Source: Dyella_B humi (lineage in GTDB: Bacteria; Pseudomonadota; Gammaproteobacteria; Xanthomonadales; Rhodanobacteraceae). From it: a DNA stretch of 64,000 nucleotides. Below the pieces are notes generated by a model. The model was not told where the DNA came from, searched no databases, and was given only the letters and a program-made list of their open reading frames with translations. The DNA is taken from positions 992,001 through 1,056,000 of the forward strand of contig NZ_JADIKI010000023.1 of the NCBI RefSeq assembly GCF_044904605.1, read 5' to 3'. Shown one piece after another: positions 55,203 through 63,617 of this stretch (its first letter is position 1; every line of letters begins with the position of its first letter). Both the position numbers and the translations under genes were made by a program.

Positions 55203-55847
55203 ATGAACACTTCGCCCCCCAGCGCTATGACGGAGAGTCCCTTGAAAATCCTAACTTCTACCGAGTTGAAGGCAAGAAAGAGTGCGGATGTATATACACT
55301 GATACGTACAGCCAGCAATCCGTATGTCCGTCATGCGATGGTCGGAATGCTGATCGCAGGTTGCCTGGCCTGTAGCACGATGGCGTTCGGGGCGACCAAT
55401 CTTTCTGGCTCCGATCTTGCGTTTGTCGAAAAAGTCTCTCAGGGCGGCATGTTTGAAGTCGTGGCGAGCAAAGTCGCGGCACAGAAGGCCCAAGCGCAGG
55501 ACGTAAAGGACCAGGCGAACACCGAGGTGCATGATCACCAGTTGGTGGGCCAGAAATTGAGGTCAATCGCATCGGCTAACGGCGTCGATTTGCCACCTCA
55601 GTTAAATGCCGATTTCCAAAAGCGTGTCGATCGCCTGAGTGGATTGTCGGGCGCGGCATTCGACGAAGCCTATCTGCAAGAGATGGACAGCATTCACGCG
55701 CTGGACGGTGCCGCTTTCGCGCAGGAGGCGAAAACCGGACAGAACGATGACTTGAAAGCTTTCGCGGCGGAAACGGTGCGCATCGTCGAACGTCATATCG
55801 GCGCATTGCATGGTACGGATGCTACTTATAGGAATAAAACTTTCTAA
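55203..55847 (+). CDS. DUF4142 family protein
   Basis: The frame gives 214 residues. The C-terminal four-helix DUF4142 domain is readable (GSDLAFVEKVSQGGMFEV; TEVHDHQLVGQKLRSIASAN; LQEMDSIHALDGAAF). A signal-like hydrophobic segment (MLIAGCLACSTMAFGA) is preceded by about 48 polar residues, which is unusual. A TTG at 55242 preceded by GGAGAG may be the real start. Members are ferritin-like periplasmic proteins of unknown function. It is in the same direction as the sensor, 98 bases downstream. Confidence 0.8.
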   Translation: MNTSPPSAMTESPLKILTSTELKARKSADVYTLIRTASNPYVRHAMVGMLIAGCLACSTMAFGATNLSGSDLAFVEKVSQGGMFEVVASKVAAQKAQAQDVKDQANTEVHDHQLVGQKLRSIASANGVDLPPQLNADFQKRVDRLSGLSGAAFDEAYLQEMDSIHALDGAAFAQEAKTGQNDDLKAFAAETVRIVERHIGALHGTDATYRNKTF

Positions 55848-55894
55848 TAGAAGAATGGAATTGTTGATGGCCACGGTCATAACCGGGCGCCAAG

Positions 55895-56044
55895 GGATGC
55901 TCTGATTTAATCCATCGCAGACCTCAGCGGCTCTGTGTGCTTGCAGAGCACAGGGCCATCGGCGAAAGCGGACTGGCCCGATGGACCGAAGCTATGCGGA
56001 CACACAGGACCGCTGAGGTCTGCGATGAATTAATCAGAGCATCC
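55895..56044. mobile_element. Miniature inverted-repeat transposable element (MITE), 150 bp
   Basis: The terminal inverted repeats, about 45 bases with few mismatches, run inward from GGATGCTCTGAT and end in CAGAGCATCC. CAAG (55891-55894 and 56045-56048) flanks both ends as a 4-bp target duplication. The interior has a nested CCATCGG / CCGATGG pair and no gene. It is a non-autonomous element that depends on an IS transposase elsewhere; its IS family is not assigned. Confidence 0.88.
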
Positions 56045-56048
56045 CAAG

Positions 56049-56226
56049 ATCCGTCTATTGGTAATAGATAGTTACCCGAATGTTCGCTCCGGGTCAGAAG
56101 TAGACATCGTCACTTATCGTGCTGCGATCGCAGCAACTGCGACCATGAGACCATTTCCCACGTCAATATAATCCTCAATCCAATTCTTCGGATCACAAAG
56201 CTGATAGGGCAAGCACGCTCAGCACA
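56049..56226. other. Gap after MITE with dispersed palindrome copy 7
   Basis: CGAATGTTCGCTCCGGGTCA then GAAGTAGACAT (56078-56106) is a diverged palindrome copy. No other feature is seen. Confidence 0.4.
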
Positions 56227-56925
56227 TTGGATATACTGAATGCTGCCGATGAAAAAGATCTATTAAGCGCAAAGGCGGTCGCGAAATACGTCGCCCGCCT
56301 GTGTTCTTGGCGTGTGCAACTGTTAGTCCAACCACGATATCAATTGGCCGTCGTTCCAGATGAATTAAGTCAGGCGAAGACCGTCGCGGCCGGCGTGGAT
56401 ACACTCCAACGAGACGAGCTCTGCAATGCAGTGTTCAGCGGCATATGGCATCACGGCAAGTCCTATATGGAGCTCCAAAGCCACGTCGCGCCATTAATCC
56501 GAGAACTGGCTGAAAATTTGGCGAACTCGATTGATAGCGCGATAGCGCTCGCGGCCTTTTGGGTTTCTAAGGTGAGACTATATCCACAAGCTCCAACGCC
56601 TACCGATGTACTTATTTCGCTCGTCATATTGCAGGCAGTGTCGATTAATAGACCGATGTCGAACGCCACTGCACAGCGCATTTGGACCATCTTTAGAAAA
56701 CTTATCGAGTTCGCGCACGAACCTCGAATGGATGATGCTATTGCGGATAAGTCCGTAAAAACCCTCGCTGAAGTCGCGGTGGGTATCGACCAACATCACA
56801 AGCTGACGGGTGATAGAGCAACGGCGGAACGCCTTCTTATAGGCCTTACCCGCGGAACATCCGACTACGATAAGTTCAAGACCGCGCTCACAATCGCTGA
56901 ACGAAAAAGCTCACAGACTCGATGA
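56227..56925 (+). CDS. Hypothetical protein in low-GC segment
   Basis: A 232-codon frame with balanced helical sequence (VAAGVDTLQRDELCNAVFSG; DSAIALAAFWVSKVRLYPQA) and no signal peptide. It opens with TTG 56227; the frame continues upstream without an ATG, so the start is uncertain or the 5' end was lost. No family is recognised. Composition is lower in GC than the flanks (29 G+C in the 60 bases from 56581), as expected for transferred DNA. Confidence 0.5.
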   Translation: MDILNAADEKDLLSAKAVAKYVARLCSWRVQLLVQPRYQLAVVPDELSQAKTVAAGVDTLQRDELCNAVFSGIWHHGKSYMELQSHVAPLIRELAENLANSIDSAIALAAFWVSKVRLYPQAPTPTDVLISLVILQAVSINRPMSNATAQRIWTIFRKLIEFAHEPRMDDAIADKSVKTLAEVAVGIDQHHKLTGDRATAERLLIGLTRGTSDYDKFKTALTIAERKSSQTR

Positions 56926-57416
56926 GTTAGCGCGTGACGTTTATGTACCAATTGCTCCGGGCTACGCTGGTGGATTACCTCAGTTTAGGCCTCAATAAGA
57001 AGTATCGTCAGGCATATAAGCAGCAAAAGCTTTCACCAAAAGGTATTTCGATACCTAGCAATTTTGGCAATCTGACCAAAATCAGTCAGTTAGTACGTGT
57101 AAAAGTTGGATCGAGAGTTCATCACGTATGAAATGCCATGCTCGTGCATCCCCCGCTGCATGGCTTGTTGAACTAAGTAGAAGCTTGATATTTGCAGAAG
57201 TGGTTTTCCATGAACCCTGGCTTTGTCGAATGCTTTTACAAGGTAGTTCTGTGGCACGGAGAAGGGGAAGTCCATGTGGCGTGTGTAACCATGCTTCGCC
57301 AGCAGCGATGCACGCAGCTTAATAGCGCGCCAGATCGTCGCCACAAGCCAGCCATCAAGCTGCTTAAGCGCCAATTTATGGTTGAACGCACAACAGCGAA
57401 AACATCGCAAGGAAAA
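56926..57416. other. Low-GC region next to tRNA-Arg, no clear gene
   Basis: A 65-codon plus-strand frame (56934-57131) and a 106-codon minus-strand frame (57090-57410, containing HMDFPFSVPQNYLVKAFDKA) are open, but neither resembles a known family. They may be gene remnants of an integrated element next to the tRNA. Confidence 0.35.
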
Positions 57417-57493
57417 TGGCGCGCCCGGAGGGATTCGAACCCCCGACCAATGGCTTCGGAAGCCACTACTCTATCCGGCTGAGCTACGGGCGC
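57417..57493 (-). tRNA. tRNA-Arg (anticodon CCG)
   Basis: 77 bases on the minus strand. The acceptor stem GCGCCCG / CGGGCGC pairs perfectly, and the CCA end is encoded (57417-57419). The anticodon loop TTCCGAA gives CCG, and the T-arm reads GGGGGTTCGAATCCC. It reads CGG arginine codons. The low-GC segment abuts its 3' end, a usual site for integration of mobile DNA. Confidence 0.97.
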
Positions 57494-57603
57494 GTGGATG
57501 GCACGCTGGCGCGGGTGATCCGTAGGGATGGGCGCCAAGCGGAGAGTGAGTATAGCGGAGGTGGGTGGGGATGCCCATGGTTGAGGCATCCCGCAAGGGT
57601 GGC

Positions 57604-57642
57604 CCCTCACCCCAACCCTCTCCCCGAAGGGGAGAGGGAGAG
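57604..57642. repeat. CCCTCTCC/GGAGAGGG hairpin repeat
   Basis: CCTCACCCCAACCCTCTCCC and CGAAGGGGAGAGGGAGAG form a strong hairpin between tRNA-Arg and the M61 peptidase gene, in the same family as 8942 and 19396. A second hairpin (GCCCTCT / AGAGGGC, about 57650-57674) follows and may end the minus-strand M61 transcript. Confidence 0.65.
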
Positions 57643-57686
57643 TGGATGCGCCCTCTCCCAACAGGAAGAGGGCGTGCTCACAACAA

Positions 57687-59588
57687 TCAACGCGCCTTGA
57701 TCAACTGACTCAAGGTATCCGGCTTGCTGGTATCGCGCTCTAGGTGCGGATACTTCAGGCCGCCGTGGTAATCGATGCGCACGGTCTTGTATTCGTCGAA
57801 GTTCTTCACCAGCAGCTCGACCGGCTGGTTGCTGTCCTTCGCCGAAGCGGTGACCGCATCCTTGATTGCATCGGGATCGTAGCTGCGGCCGTTGACGGCG
57901 ACGATGGTCATGCCGGGCGAGATGCCGGCGTTGAAGGCGGGGCTATCCCACAGCACGTCGTTGATGGCGCCTTCCTTGCCGATGGACAAGCCCAGCGAGT
58001 ACATCAGATCGGCCGTGTGGCGGAAGGTTTCCATCGCTTTGACCGCGTCGGAGGGCTTGTCGTTGTAGACCAGCTTCCAGCCGTGCGATTCGACGCCGCC
58101 GATCAGCGGACCGTGGCCATCCAGACGCGTGCGCAGGTAACTCTTCCAATCGTACGGCGTGATGTCGTTGAGTGTCTTGACGACGTCTTCGAAGGTATAA
58201 GGATCGACGTCGTACGCGCCGGGGTTTACGCCGAAGAAGGCCTTGCCGAAGTCGTCGATGCTCTTCTTGTTGCCAGTGAGTTCGCGCAGCTTGCTGTCCA
58301 CCTCCAGCCAGATCATCTCGCCGGCGGAGTAGTAATCCTCGCTAGCCTGGTAGTTGCGGTACGGCAGCGGCCGGCGCAGGGCGATGGTGGGATCGTTGGT
58401 GGTGTCCTGCACGTTGCGCCAGCTGGCCAAGCCTGGGCGGCCCCTTTCGTAGGTGGCGGCAACGGCGGCGAGCACGTCCTTGAACTGGCTGTCTTTCCAC
58501 AAGCCGGAACGGGCAGCGACGACCTGGCCCCAGAACTGCGTCTGGCCTTCATACACCCACAGCAGCGAATCGCCCATCGGCACATTGAAGTTCGGCGTGG
58601 CCAGATCGGCACCGCGACGGTACTTGCCATCCCACGAGTGGTTGAATTCGTGTGAGAGCAGGTCACGCATCACCCAGCTCTTGTCCCACTCGGTGAAGTA
58701 GGCGGGCGGCGTGCCGTTCTCGCTGGAACGATGATGTTCCAGGCCGTTGCCGCTCATCTTGTCGCTGAGCGAGAGCAGGAAGTCGTAGTGGTTGTAGTGG
58801 TGCGCGCCGTACAGCTTGTACATCTGCTGCACGAGCTGACGATGGATCTTCAATTGATCGGGCGAGATTTCCAGATACTTCGGATCGTCCGCCACGATGT
58901 TCAAATGCACCGGCGTGCTTGCGCCCGGATCGAGGTCGACCTGCTTGTAGTACTTGCCGGCGTAGATCGGCGAATCGACCAGGTCGTCGTAGTTGATCGA
59001 TTTGAAGTGCACGGTATCGCCGTCATGCGAGGCCACTTCCAGCGCGGAGCCGAATTGCCAACCGGACGGCAACTTCACGCTGGGTTCGGTCTGGATTTGG
59101 CGCGCGTAATAGCCGGCCGGATACAGGCTGACGGTGTTCCACTGCAGGTTGAGCATTTCCGGCGTCATCACCACGCGGCCCTGGCGGGTGTCCTGCGGTG
59201 AGAGGAACTGGAAGTCCACTTCCACTTCGCTGGCGCCTTGTGGCACGTCGACTTGGAACGCATACACGTTGTACTGATCGCGCGTCCACGGCAGCACCTT
59301 GCCATTGGCCTTCACCGTCAGGCCGGCGAACTTGTCGATAGGACCGGTGGGCGAATGGTTGCCCGGAATCCACTCCGGATACAGCAGGGTGAGCGGGCCC
59401 GCTGCCACGGGAATCACTTCATGCACCCGGAACACGCGGTGGGCGATGTCAGTGGCGTCCACGTCGATCTTCAGCGCGCCTGCACTGTAAGGAACGTTTT
59501 GCGGTGCGGGCGTGTCGGCATGAACGGCGAGAGCAGTGCATCCCAGCACGGTGGCAAGGATGGCGGCGGCAAGCGGGGTGCGTTTCAA
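57687..59588 (-). CDS. M61 family metallopeptidase with PDZ domain
   Basis: The 633-residue protein has a signal peptide (AAAILATVLGCTALAVHA|D), an N-terminal beta-domain, a central gluzincin motif LLSHEFNHSW with the glutamate partner further downstream, and a C-terminal PDZ domain (SPAFNAGISPGMTIVAVNGR). M61 (glycyl aminopeptidase-like) enzymes act in the periplasm and are common in Xanthomonadales. A hairpin region follows the gene. Confidence 0.94.
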   Translation of the reverse strand: MKRTPLAAAILATVLGCTALAVHADTPAPQNVPYSAGALKIDVDATDIAHRVFRVHEVIPVAAGPLTLLYPEWIPGNHSPTGPIDKFAGLTVKANGKVLPWTRDQYNVYAFQVDVPQGASEVEVDFQFLSPQDTRQGRVVMTPEMLNLQWNTVSLYPAGYYARQIQTEPSVKLPSGWQFGSALEVASHDGDTVHFKSINYDDLVDSPIYAGKYYKQVDLDPGASTPVHLNIVADDPKYLEISPDQLKIHRQLVQQMYKLYGAHHYNHYDFLLSLSDKMSGNGLEHHRSSENGTPPAYFTEWDKSWVMRDLLSHEFNHSWDGKYRRGADLATPNFNVPMGDSLLWVYEGQTQFWGQVVAARSGLWKDSQFKDVLAAVAATYERGRPGLASWRNVQDTTNDPTIALRRPLPYRNYQASEDYYSAGEMIWLEVDSKLRELTGNKKSIDDFGKAFFGVNPGAYDVDPYTFEDVVKTLNDITPYDWKSYLRTRLDGHGPLIGGVESHGWKLVYNDKPSDAVKAMETFRHTADLMYSLGLSIGKEGAINDVLWDSPAFNAGISPGMTIVAVNGRSYDPDAIKDAVTASAKDSNQPVELLVKNFDEYKTVRIDYHGGLKYPHLERDTSKPDTLSQLIKAR

Positions 59589-59904
59589 GGGAGTCTCCTG
59601 GGTGCGACGAGGCCGCCGCCAACATGAACGTGAAGGCGGCGTAAGGCCACGATCCTAGCCATGTGCGCGTACCCCGCTCCCCTGCCAGAGGTCACGCGCA
59701 GGCCTTATGCGGCCTGGAAATCGGGCGCGCGGGAGACGATGGCCGGTCACAGCTCAAGCTGAATCGCAAGCGCCGCGCGCACCCCCCGGAAAAGTTTGGT
59801 TCAGGACGGTTGTTACAATCTTGTTACGCCGCGTAACCCCGCGCGGTCCGCGTAGCGACTTCCCCATCGCTGCGACGGTTCATAACAAAGAGATGGAGTC
59901 CTCC

Positions 59905-60540
59905 ATGAATAAGCTAGCCCTCTCGGCCGCTGTGGCCGCTCTCGCCCTGTCTCCCGTGCTGAGCCAGGCCGCCCATGCGGATGACACCGCCACTTACGGC
60001 GCCAACGTCAATCCCAACTGGCAAGACAACTTCTTCGTGGCCGGTCAGCTCGGCCAGACCAAGTACCGCACTGATCTGCTCACCCATGACAAGGGCACGT
60101 TCCAGAACGTGCGCTTCGGCTGGCGCTGGAACGGTATCGTCGGTCCGGAAATCGGTTATGCCTACCTCGGCCGCCCGAAGGCGGACATCGGCAATGGTTT
60201 TGCCTCGCTGTCGACCAAGCCGCGTGCCGTCACCATCGGCGTGAACGCCAAGTACAACGTCTATGAGAACTGGTTCGTCACCGCGCACGCTGGTTACCTG
60301 CGCTCGCAGACCAAGTTCGATCTGTCCGGCAACCTCGGCGGCAACTACAAGACCTACAACAACGGTCTGTACGCGGGCCTCGGCGTTGGCTACGACCTGA
60401 CCAAGAGCTTCAGTGTCGGCCTGAACTACGACAACTACCGTCTGAATGCCGGCAACAGCACCAGCGAGAACTACGTTGGCGTGGGTCGCAACCGCGTGAA
60501 CGTGGCGGCTTACTCGGCTTCGGTGGAATACCGCTTCTAA
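59905..60540 (+). CDS. OmpW-like outer-membrane beta-barrel protein
   Basis: The 211-residue protein has a signal peptide (LSAAVAALALSPVLSQAAHA|D) and alternating strands with aromatic girdles (FFVAGQLGQTKYRTD; GWRWNGIVGPEIGYAYLGR; GLGVGYDLTKSFSVGLNY), ending in Phe for BAM recognition. This resembles the OmpA/OmpW eight-strand barrel. GGAG lies five bases before ATG 59905, which sets the start. A strong terminator follows. Confidence 0.85.
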   Translation: MNKLALSAAVAALALSPVLSQAAHADDTATYGANVNPNWQDNFFVAGQLGQTKYRTDLLTHDKGTFQNVRFGWRWNGIVGPEIGYAYLGRPKADIGNGFASLSTKPRAVTIGVNAKYNVYENWFVTAHAGYLRSQTKFDLSGNLGGNYKTYNNGLYAGLGVGYDLTKSFSVGLNYDNYRLNAGNSTSENYVGVGRNRVNVAAYSASVEYRF

Positions 60541-60571
60541 TAAAGACGCTACGCGTCACTGCAAGCTCATC

Positions 60572-60604
60572 AAAACCCCCGGGCGACCGGGGGTTTTGTT
60601 TTTT
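60572..60604 (+). terminator. Rho-independent terminator
   Basis: AAAACCCCCGG / CCGGGGGTTTT with a GCGA loop is followed by GTTTTTT, after the barrel-protein stop codon. Confidence 0.93.
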
Positions 60605-60761
60605 GCCGCGCGCTAACCAAGTCACTGCTCTCACTGCTTGCCAAGAGCGAGCACTTCCCAGCCCCTTCTACCGAGGCTCGCGCCCTAAAGTTCGTCGCGT
60701 CCAGGCCGATAGCCCTTACAAGCCGCTGTTTCGTTTCGTATTGGCCCCTGAGGACTGAGAC

Positions 60762-61124
60762 ATGAGAACCGTACTCGCCGCGACCTTGCTGCTGGTCGCC
60801 CCCATCGCCGCCCATGCCGCCTGCGCAGCTACCGATTTCGCCATTCAGGACGTCAAAGTCGCCGCCGTCGGTACGGGTATCGCCACCCGTTTGAGCGTCA
60901 AAGGCAAGCTCATCAACAACTGCGCAGCGCCGGCCGCCGCCCAGGTGCGCCTGGACGCGAAGGATGGCTCCGGCAACGTACTAGCCTCCAAGATGGGCTG
61001 GCCCGGCGGAACCACCAACATCAGCCCCGGCCAGTCGGTGGATTTCGACATGGGCCGCTTGCTGCATTACCAGTCGGACATGCAGAGCTACTCGCTCAGC
61101 GTGGTCGATGTGAAAGCCTGGTAA
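60762..61124 (+). CDS. Small secreted protein, unknown function
   Basis: The 120-residue protein has a signal peptide (VLAATLLLVAPIAAHA|AC) and a single beta-sandwich-like domain (DVKVAAVGTGIATRLSVKGK; NISPGQSVDFDMGRLLHYQS) with two cysteines that may pair. The pattern resembles small FxLYD-like periplasmic domains. Its function is unknown. A terminator follows. Confidence 0.7.
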   Translation: MRTVLAATLLLVAPIAAHAACAATDFAIQDVKVAAVGTGIATRLSVKGKLINNCAAPAAAQVRLDAKDGSGNVLASKMGWPGGTTNISPGQSVDFDMGRLLHYQSDMQSYSLSVVDVKAW

Positions 61125-61160
61125 GCGTTTTATCGAATCATAAAAATGCGTGTGAACCTG

Positions 61161-61193
61161 CCGACGGCACTAGCCCATGCCGTCGGTTTTTTT
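61161..61193 (+). terminator. Rho-independent terminator
   Basis: The stem CCGACGGCA / TGCCGTCGG with an eight-base loop is followed by seven T residues, after the small secreted protein gene. Confidence 0.92.
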
Positions 61194-61206
61194 GCGCGCC
61201 GCACGG

Positions 61207-61608
61207 TCAGGCAGCTTTGACCTCGTCAAGTAGCTCGGGATGACGATCCAGCAACTTGAACAGTTTGATCAACGCCAGCGGCGGTTTGGTTTTGCCGTTC
61301 TCATAACGGGAGAAGGCATTGACGCCGCCACCAAAAATCTCACTAGCCTCACGCTGGTCCAGATCAAGCTTCTTGCGAACCTTGGCGATGTAACCAGGCT
61401 CGACAAAGGTTGCGTTTATCTGTCGCTGGAATCGTCCAATCCATTCGCCATAACGATCACCGTGCTCGCGATCCATCACAACTTCACCGCAGGCAGGACA
61501 GAAATCGCCTGTCACAGCTGGAATCCTGGTGGTTTCGCCCTTGTATGTGTACGGGACGTTGCGCGTGTCGTAAATCAGTTCCGCCGCGCCGCAGCTAGGA
61601 CATTTCAT
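61207..61608 (-). CDS. mqsA: MqsA-family antitoxin
   Basis: The 133-residue protein has an N-terminal zinc domain with CPSCG and CPACG pairs that binds the toxin, and a C-terminal helix-turn-helix (REASEIFGGGVNAFSRYENG) that binds DNA. AAGGAG lies eight bases before ATG 61608. The start is two bases after the mqsR stop. It should neutralise MqsR and repress the operon from the upstream dyad. Confidence 0.93.
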   Translation of the reverse strand: MKCPSCGAAELIYDTRNVPYTYKGETTRIPAVTGDFCPACGEVVMDREHGDRYGEWIGRFQRQINATFVEPGYIAKVRKKLDLDQREASEIFGGGVNAFSRYENGKTKPPLALIKLFKLLDRHPELLDEVKAA

Positions 61609-61610
61609 CG

Positions 61611-61913
61611 TCACAGCTCCTTGAAAGAAACGATCAGCACGTCGTCAATGATGGTCAGCTTCTGATATACCTCATGGCCGGTTGTCATCCTGGCGTGATA
61701 CACGTCCTGCCAGATCCGATGATCGGCGTGCGTCGTCATGCTCTTGTAGAAGTGCGTCGGCGTGAGCGCCATGATTACAGCGCACATGCCATCCAGGTCA
61801 TCAATACCAAGCTCAGCTGCGCCGGCATAAGCGCTGGCCGTGGCTTTGACCTTCCCTGCTTCGACCAAGGCTTTCACGACTGCCAACTTGCAGTGCGGGG
61901 TGCCTTTCTCCAT
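61611..61913 (-). CDS. mqsR: MqsR-family toxin (mRNA interferase)
   Basis: The 100-residue protein has the MqsR sequence throughout (MEKGTPHCKLAVVKALVEAG; FYKSMTTHADHRIWQDVYHA; LTIIDDVLIVSFKEL). MqsR is a RelE/YoeB-fold ribonuclease that cleaves mRNA at GCU/GCA sites. The gene order is toxin then antitoxin, as in E. coli. Full length and no lesion suggest that the system is intact. Confidence 0.95.
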   Translation of the reverse strand: MEKGTPHCKLAVVKALVEAGKVKATASAYAGAAELGIDDLDGMCAVIMALTPTHFYKSMTTHADHRIWQDVYHARMTTGHEVYQKLTIIDDVLIVSFKEL

Positions 61914-61923
61914 GAGACATTTT

Positions 61924-61953
61924 AACCTACTTGGTTAATTTGGCAAGTAGGTT
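61924..61953 (-). promoter_or_regulatory. MqsA operator of mqsRA
   Basis: The inverted repeat AACCTACTTG (61924-61933) and CAAGTAGGTT (61944-61953) lies 10 bases upstream of mqsR. Its AACCT/AGGTT ends match the MqsA operator known in E. coli. Confidence 0.88.
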
Positions 61954-62101
61954 ATTTCCATCCCAAAGCTGCCCTGACCAGGGATGTGCATAGTGCTGCT
62001 GGGGTTCGGCGTTGCCTCACCACCAACCTACGCGAAGAACACGACTTTTAAGCGAGATGGGCTCCTCGCCCTCGGAAGGGAGAGGTAGAAGAAACACGCG
62101 C

Positions 62102-62407
62102 TCAGTGCAGCGTAAACAACTTGTCGAACCCCGCCACTCGCAGAGTCCCGCGCAGCGCACTGCTGGCGTTGACGATGCGGATCTCCGCGCGATCGCCACC
62201 GGCGTGCTCGCGCAGCAGCAGCAGCATGCCCAGCGCGGAGCTGTCCATGCTTTCCACGTCGCCAAGATCGATCACGTAACTGCGCGAGGGTTTGCGCTCA
62301 CCCAGGCAGGCGTCGTGGAAGCTGCGGTGCACGCTGAAATCAAAATGGTCGCCGAATTGCAGCGTGAGGCAATCCTGTTCGGTGTCATGCTGGACGTTGA
62401 GGTTCAT
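62102..62407 (-). CDS. STAS domain protein
   Basis: The 101-residue protein is a single STAS domain with the phospho-acceptor serine in VESMDSSALGMLLLLREH. Such proteins are anti-anti-sigma or chemotaxis-linked switches. It follows the MCP gene by 12 bases, in a cheB-mcp-STAS order, so it is likely part of the same signalling unit. Confidence 0.88.
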   Translation of the reverse strand: MNLNVQHDTEQDCLTLQFGDHFDFSVHRSFHDACLGERKPSRSYVIDLGDVESMDSSALGMLLLLREHAGGDRAEIRIVNASSALRGTLRVAGFDKLFTLH

Positions 62408-62419
62408 GACGGGTGCTCC

Positions 62420-63601
62420 TTAAAAGAGTTCGATCTCGCCGGCATCCATGTTGTTCTGCAAAGCGGGCCCACGCGAACGGATGCGGGCTTTCTCGCGCTG
62501 CATGGCCAGGCGCTCACGCACGCGCTCGGAATGCTGGCGCAACACCTGCGCATCGAAGGATTCGCAAGCCAGCGTTTCGATATCGCGCGTAGTTTCGGCG
62601 GCGACGCCCTGTAGTTCCACCAGGCGTGTTCGCGTCTGGTTGAGCAACTGGCTCAAGATGTCTTCGAACTGCAGAGAACGGATGGTGGTGGAAACGTCGT
62701 TGCCGAGGCCGCGGTTGATTTCCACCACTTGGTCGGCCACGGCCGTGGTGCGCGCGTCGCTTTCGGTGACGTGCGCCATCATCGCGTCGATGCCGCCCTT
62801 GGCCGACAGCGCGACGTTCAGATCCTGCGAAGCGAGTTCGCCGATCAGGCCGCGCACCTGGTCCATCGCGATGCGCGCGCGTTCCACGTGGCTGCCGATC
62901 TGCTCGTTGAACTGGTTGGAATGGCTGGCGAGGTTGCGGATTTCACCGGCTACCACCGCAAAGCCGCGACCCGCTTCGCCCGCACGTGCGGCTTCGATCG
63001 CCGCATTGAGCGCCAGCAGATTGGTTTCCTCGGCGATGGTGTTGACGTTCTTCAGCAGCGCGAACACCGCATCCATTTCTTTCGACATGCCGTCGATGCG
63101 ATAGACGATGCGCAGGCTCTCGCGCGAAAGCTGCACGATCAGGCCCACGAAGTGTTCCAGCAGATCGCCGGTGCGCGAGGCGAAATCCTGCACGGATACG
63201 CCGCCTTTCTGCACATCGATGATTTGCTTCAGCAACGATTGCTGCAGGCCCGTTTTCTGCGACAAGCCGTCGAAACCACCACCCAATTCGGAAACCGCAT
63301 CGCGCAGCAGATCCAGCGCCTGATGCAGTTCGCGCGCAGCGTGGCCCAGTTCGTCAACTAACGCGCCGCGCACGTCTTCCAGTGCTTCGCGTACCGGAGC
63401 GTTATCGGGCTCGGGCACCACTTCCACCACCACGGCGGCGGAAAGGCGGCGACATTCGAAGATCCACACGGCACACAGCGCGGTGATCAGCACCGGCGCC
63501 AGCCACATCGGGTCCCAGATGAGGCAGAGCAGCAGTGCAACAAGGCTCGCACCGATGCCGATGAAGGGGCGTGGAGCGGAAGTGGGCAGGATAGCGGACA
63601 T
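62420..63601 (-). CDS. Methyl-accepting chemotaxis-type protein lacking a periplasmic domain
   Basis: The 393-residue protein has two adjacent membrane helices at the N-terminus and no periplasmic loop of useful size. A HAMP-less helical region and a MCP signalling hairpin (IAEETNLLALNAAIEAARA; GFAVVAGEIRNLA) follow. Such receptors sense membrane or cytoplasmic signals and pair with CheA/CheW. ATG 63601 is chosen; the frame extends upstream but is antisense to CheB. It forms an operon with the STAS and CheB genes. Confidence 0.88.
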   Translation of the reverse strand: MSAILPTSAPRPFIGIGASLVALLLCLIWDPMWLAPVLITALCAVWIFECRRLSAAVVVEVVPEPDNAPVREALEDVRGALVDELGHAARELHQALDLLRDAVSELGGGFDGLSQKTGLQQSLLKQIIDVQKGGVSVQDFASRTGDLLEHFVGLIVQLSRESLRIVYRIDGMSKEMDAVFALLKNVNTIAEETNLLALNAAIEAARAGEAGRGFAVVAGEIRNLASHSNQFNEQIGSHVERARIAMDQVRGLIGELASQDLNVALSAKGGIDAMMAHVTESDARTTAVADQVVEINRGLGNDVSTTIRSLQFEDILSQLLNQTRTRLVELQGVAAETTRDIETLACESFDAQVLRQHSERVRERLAMQREKARIRSRGPALQNNMDAGEIELF

Positions 63602-63617
63602 AAGCGATTCCGATACG

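Noticed and set aside
55037..55375. A 112-codon frame spanning the sensor and DUF4142 genes
   Set aside because: Overlaps both in a different frame and shows no domain; could hold traces of a lost output domain but this is not supported.
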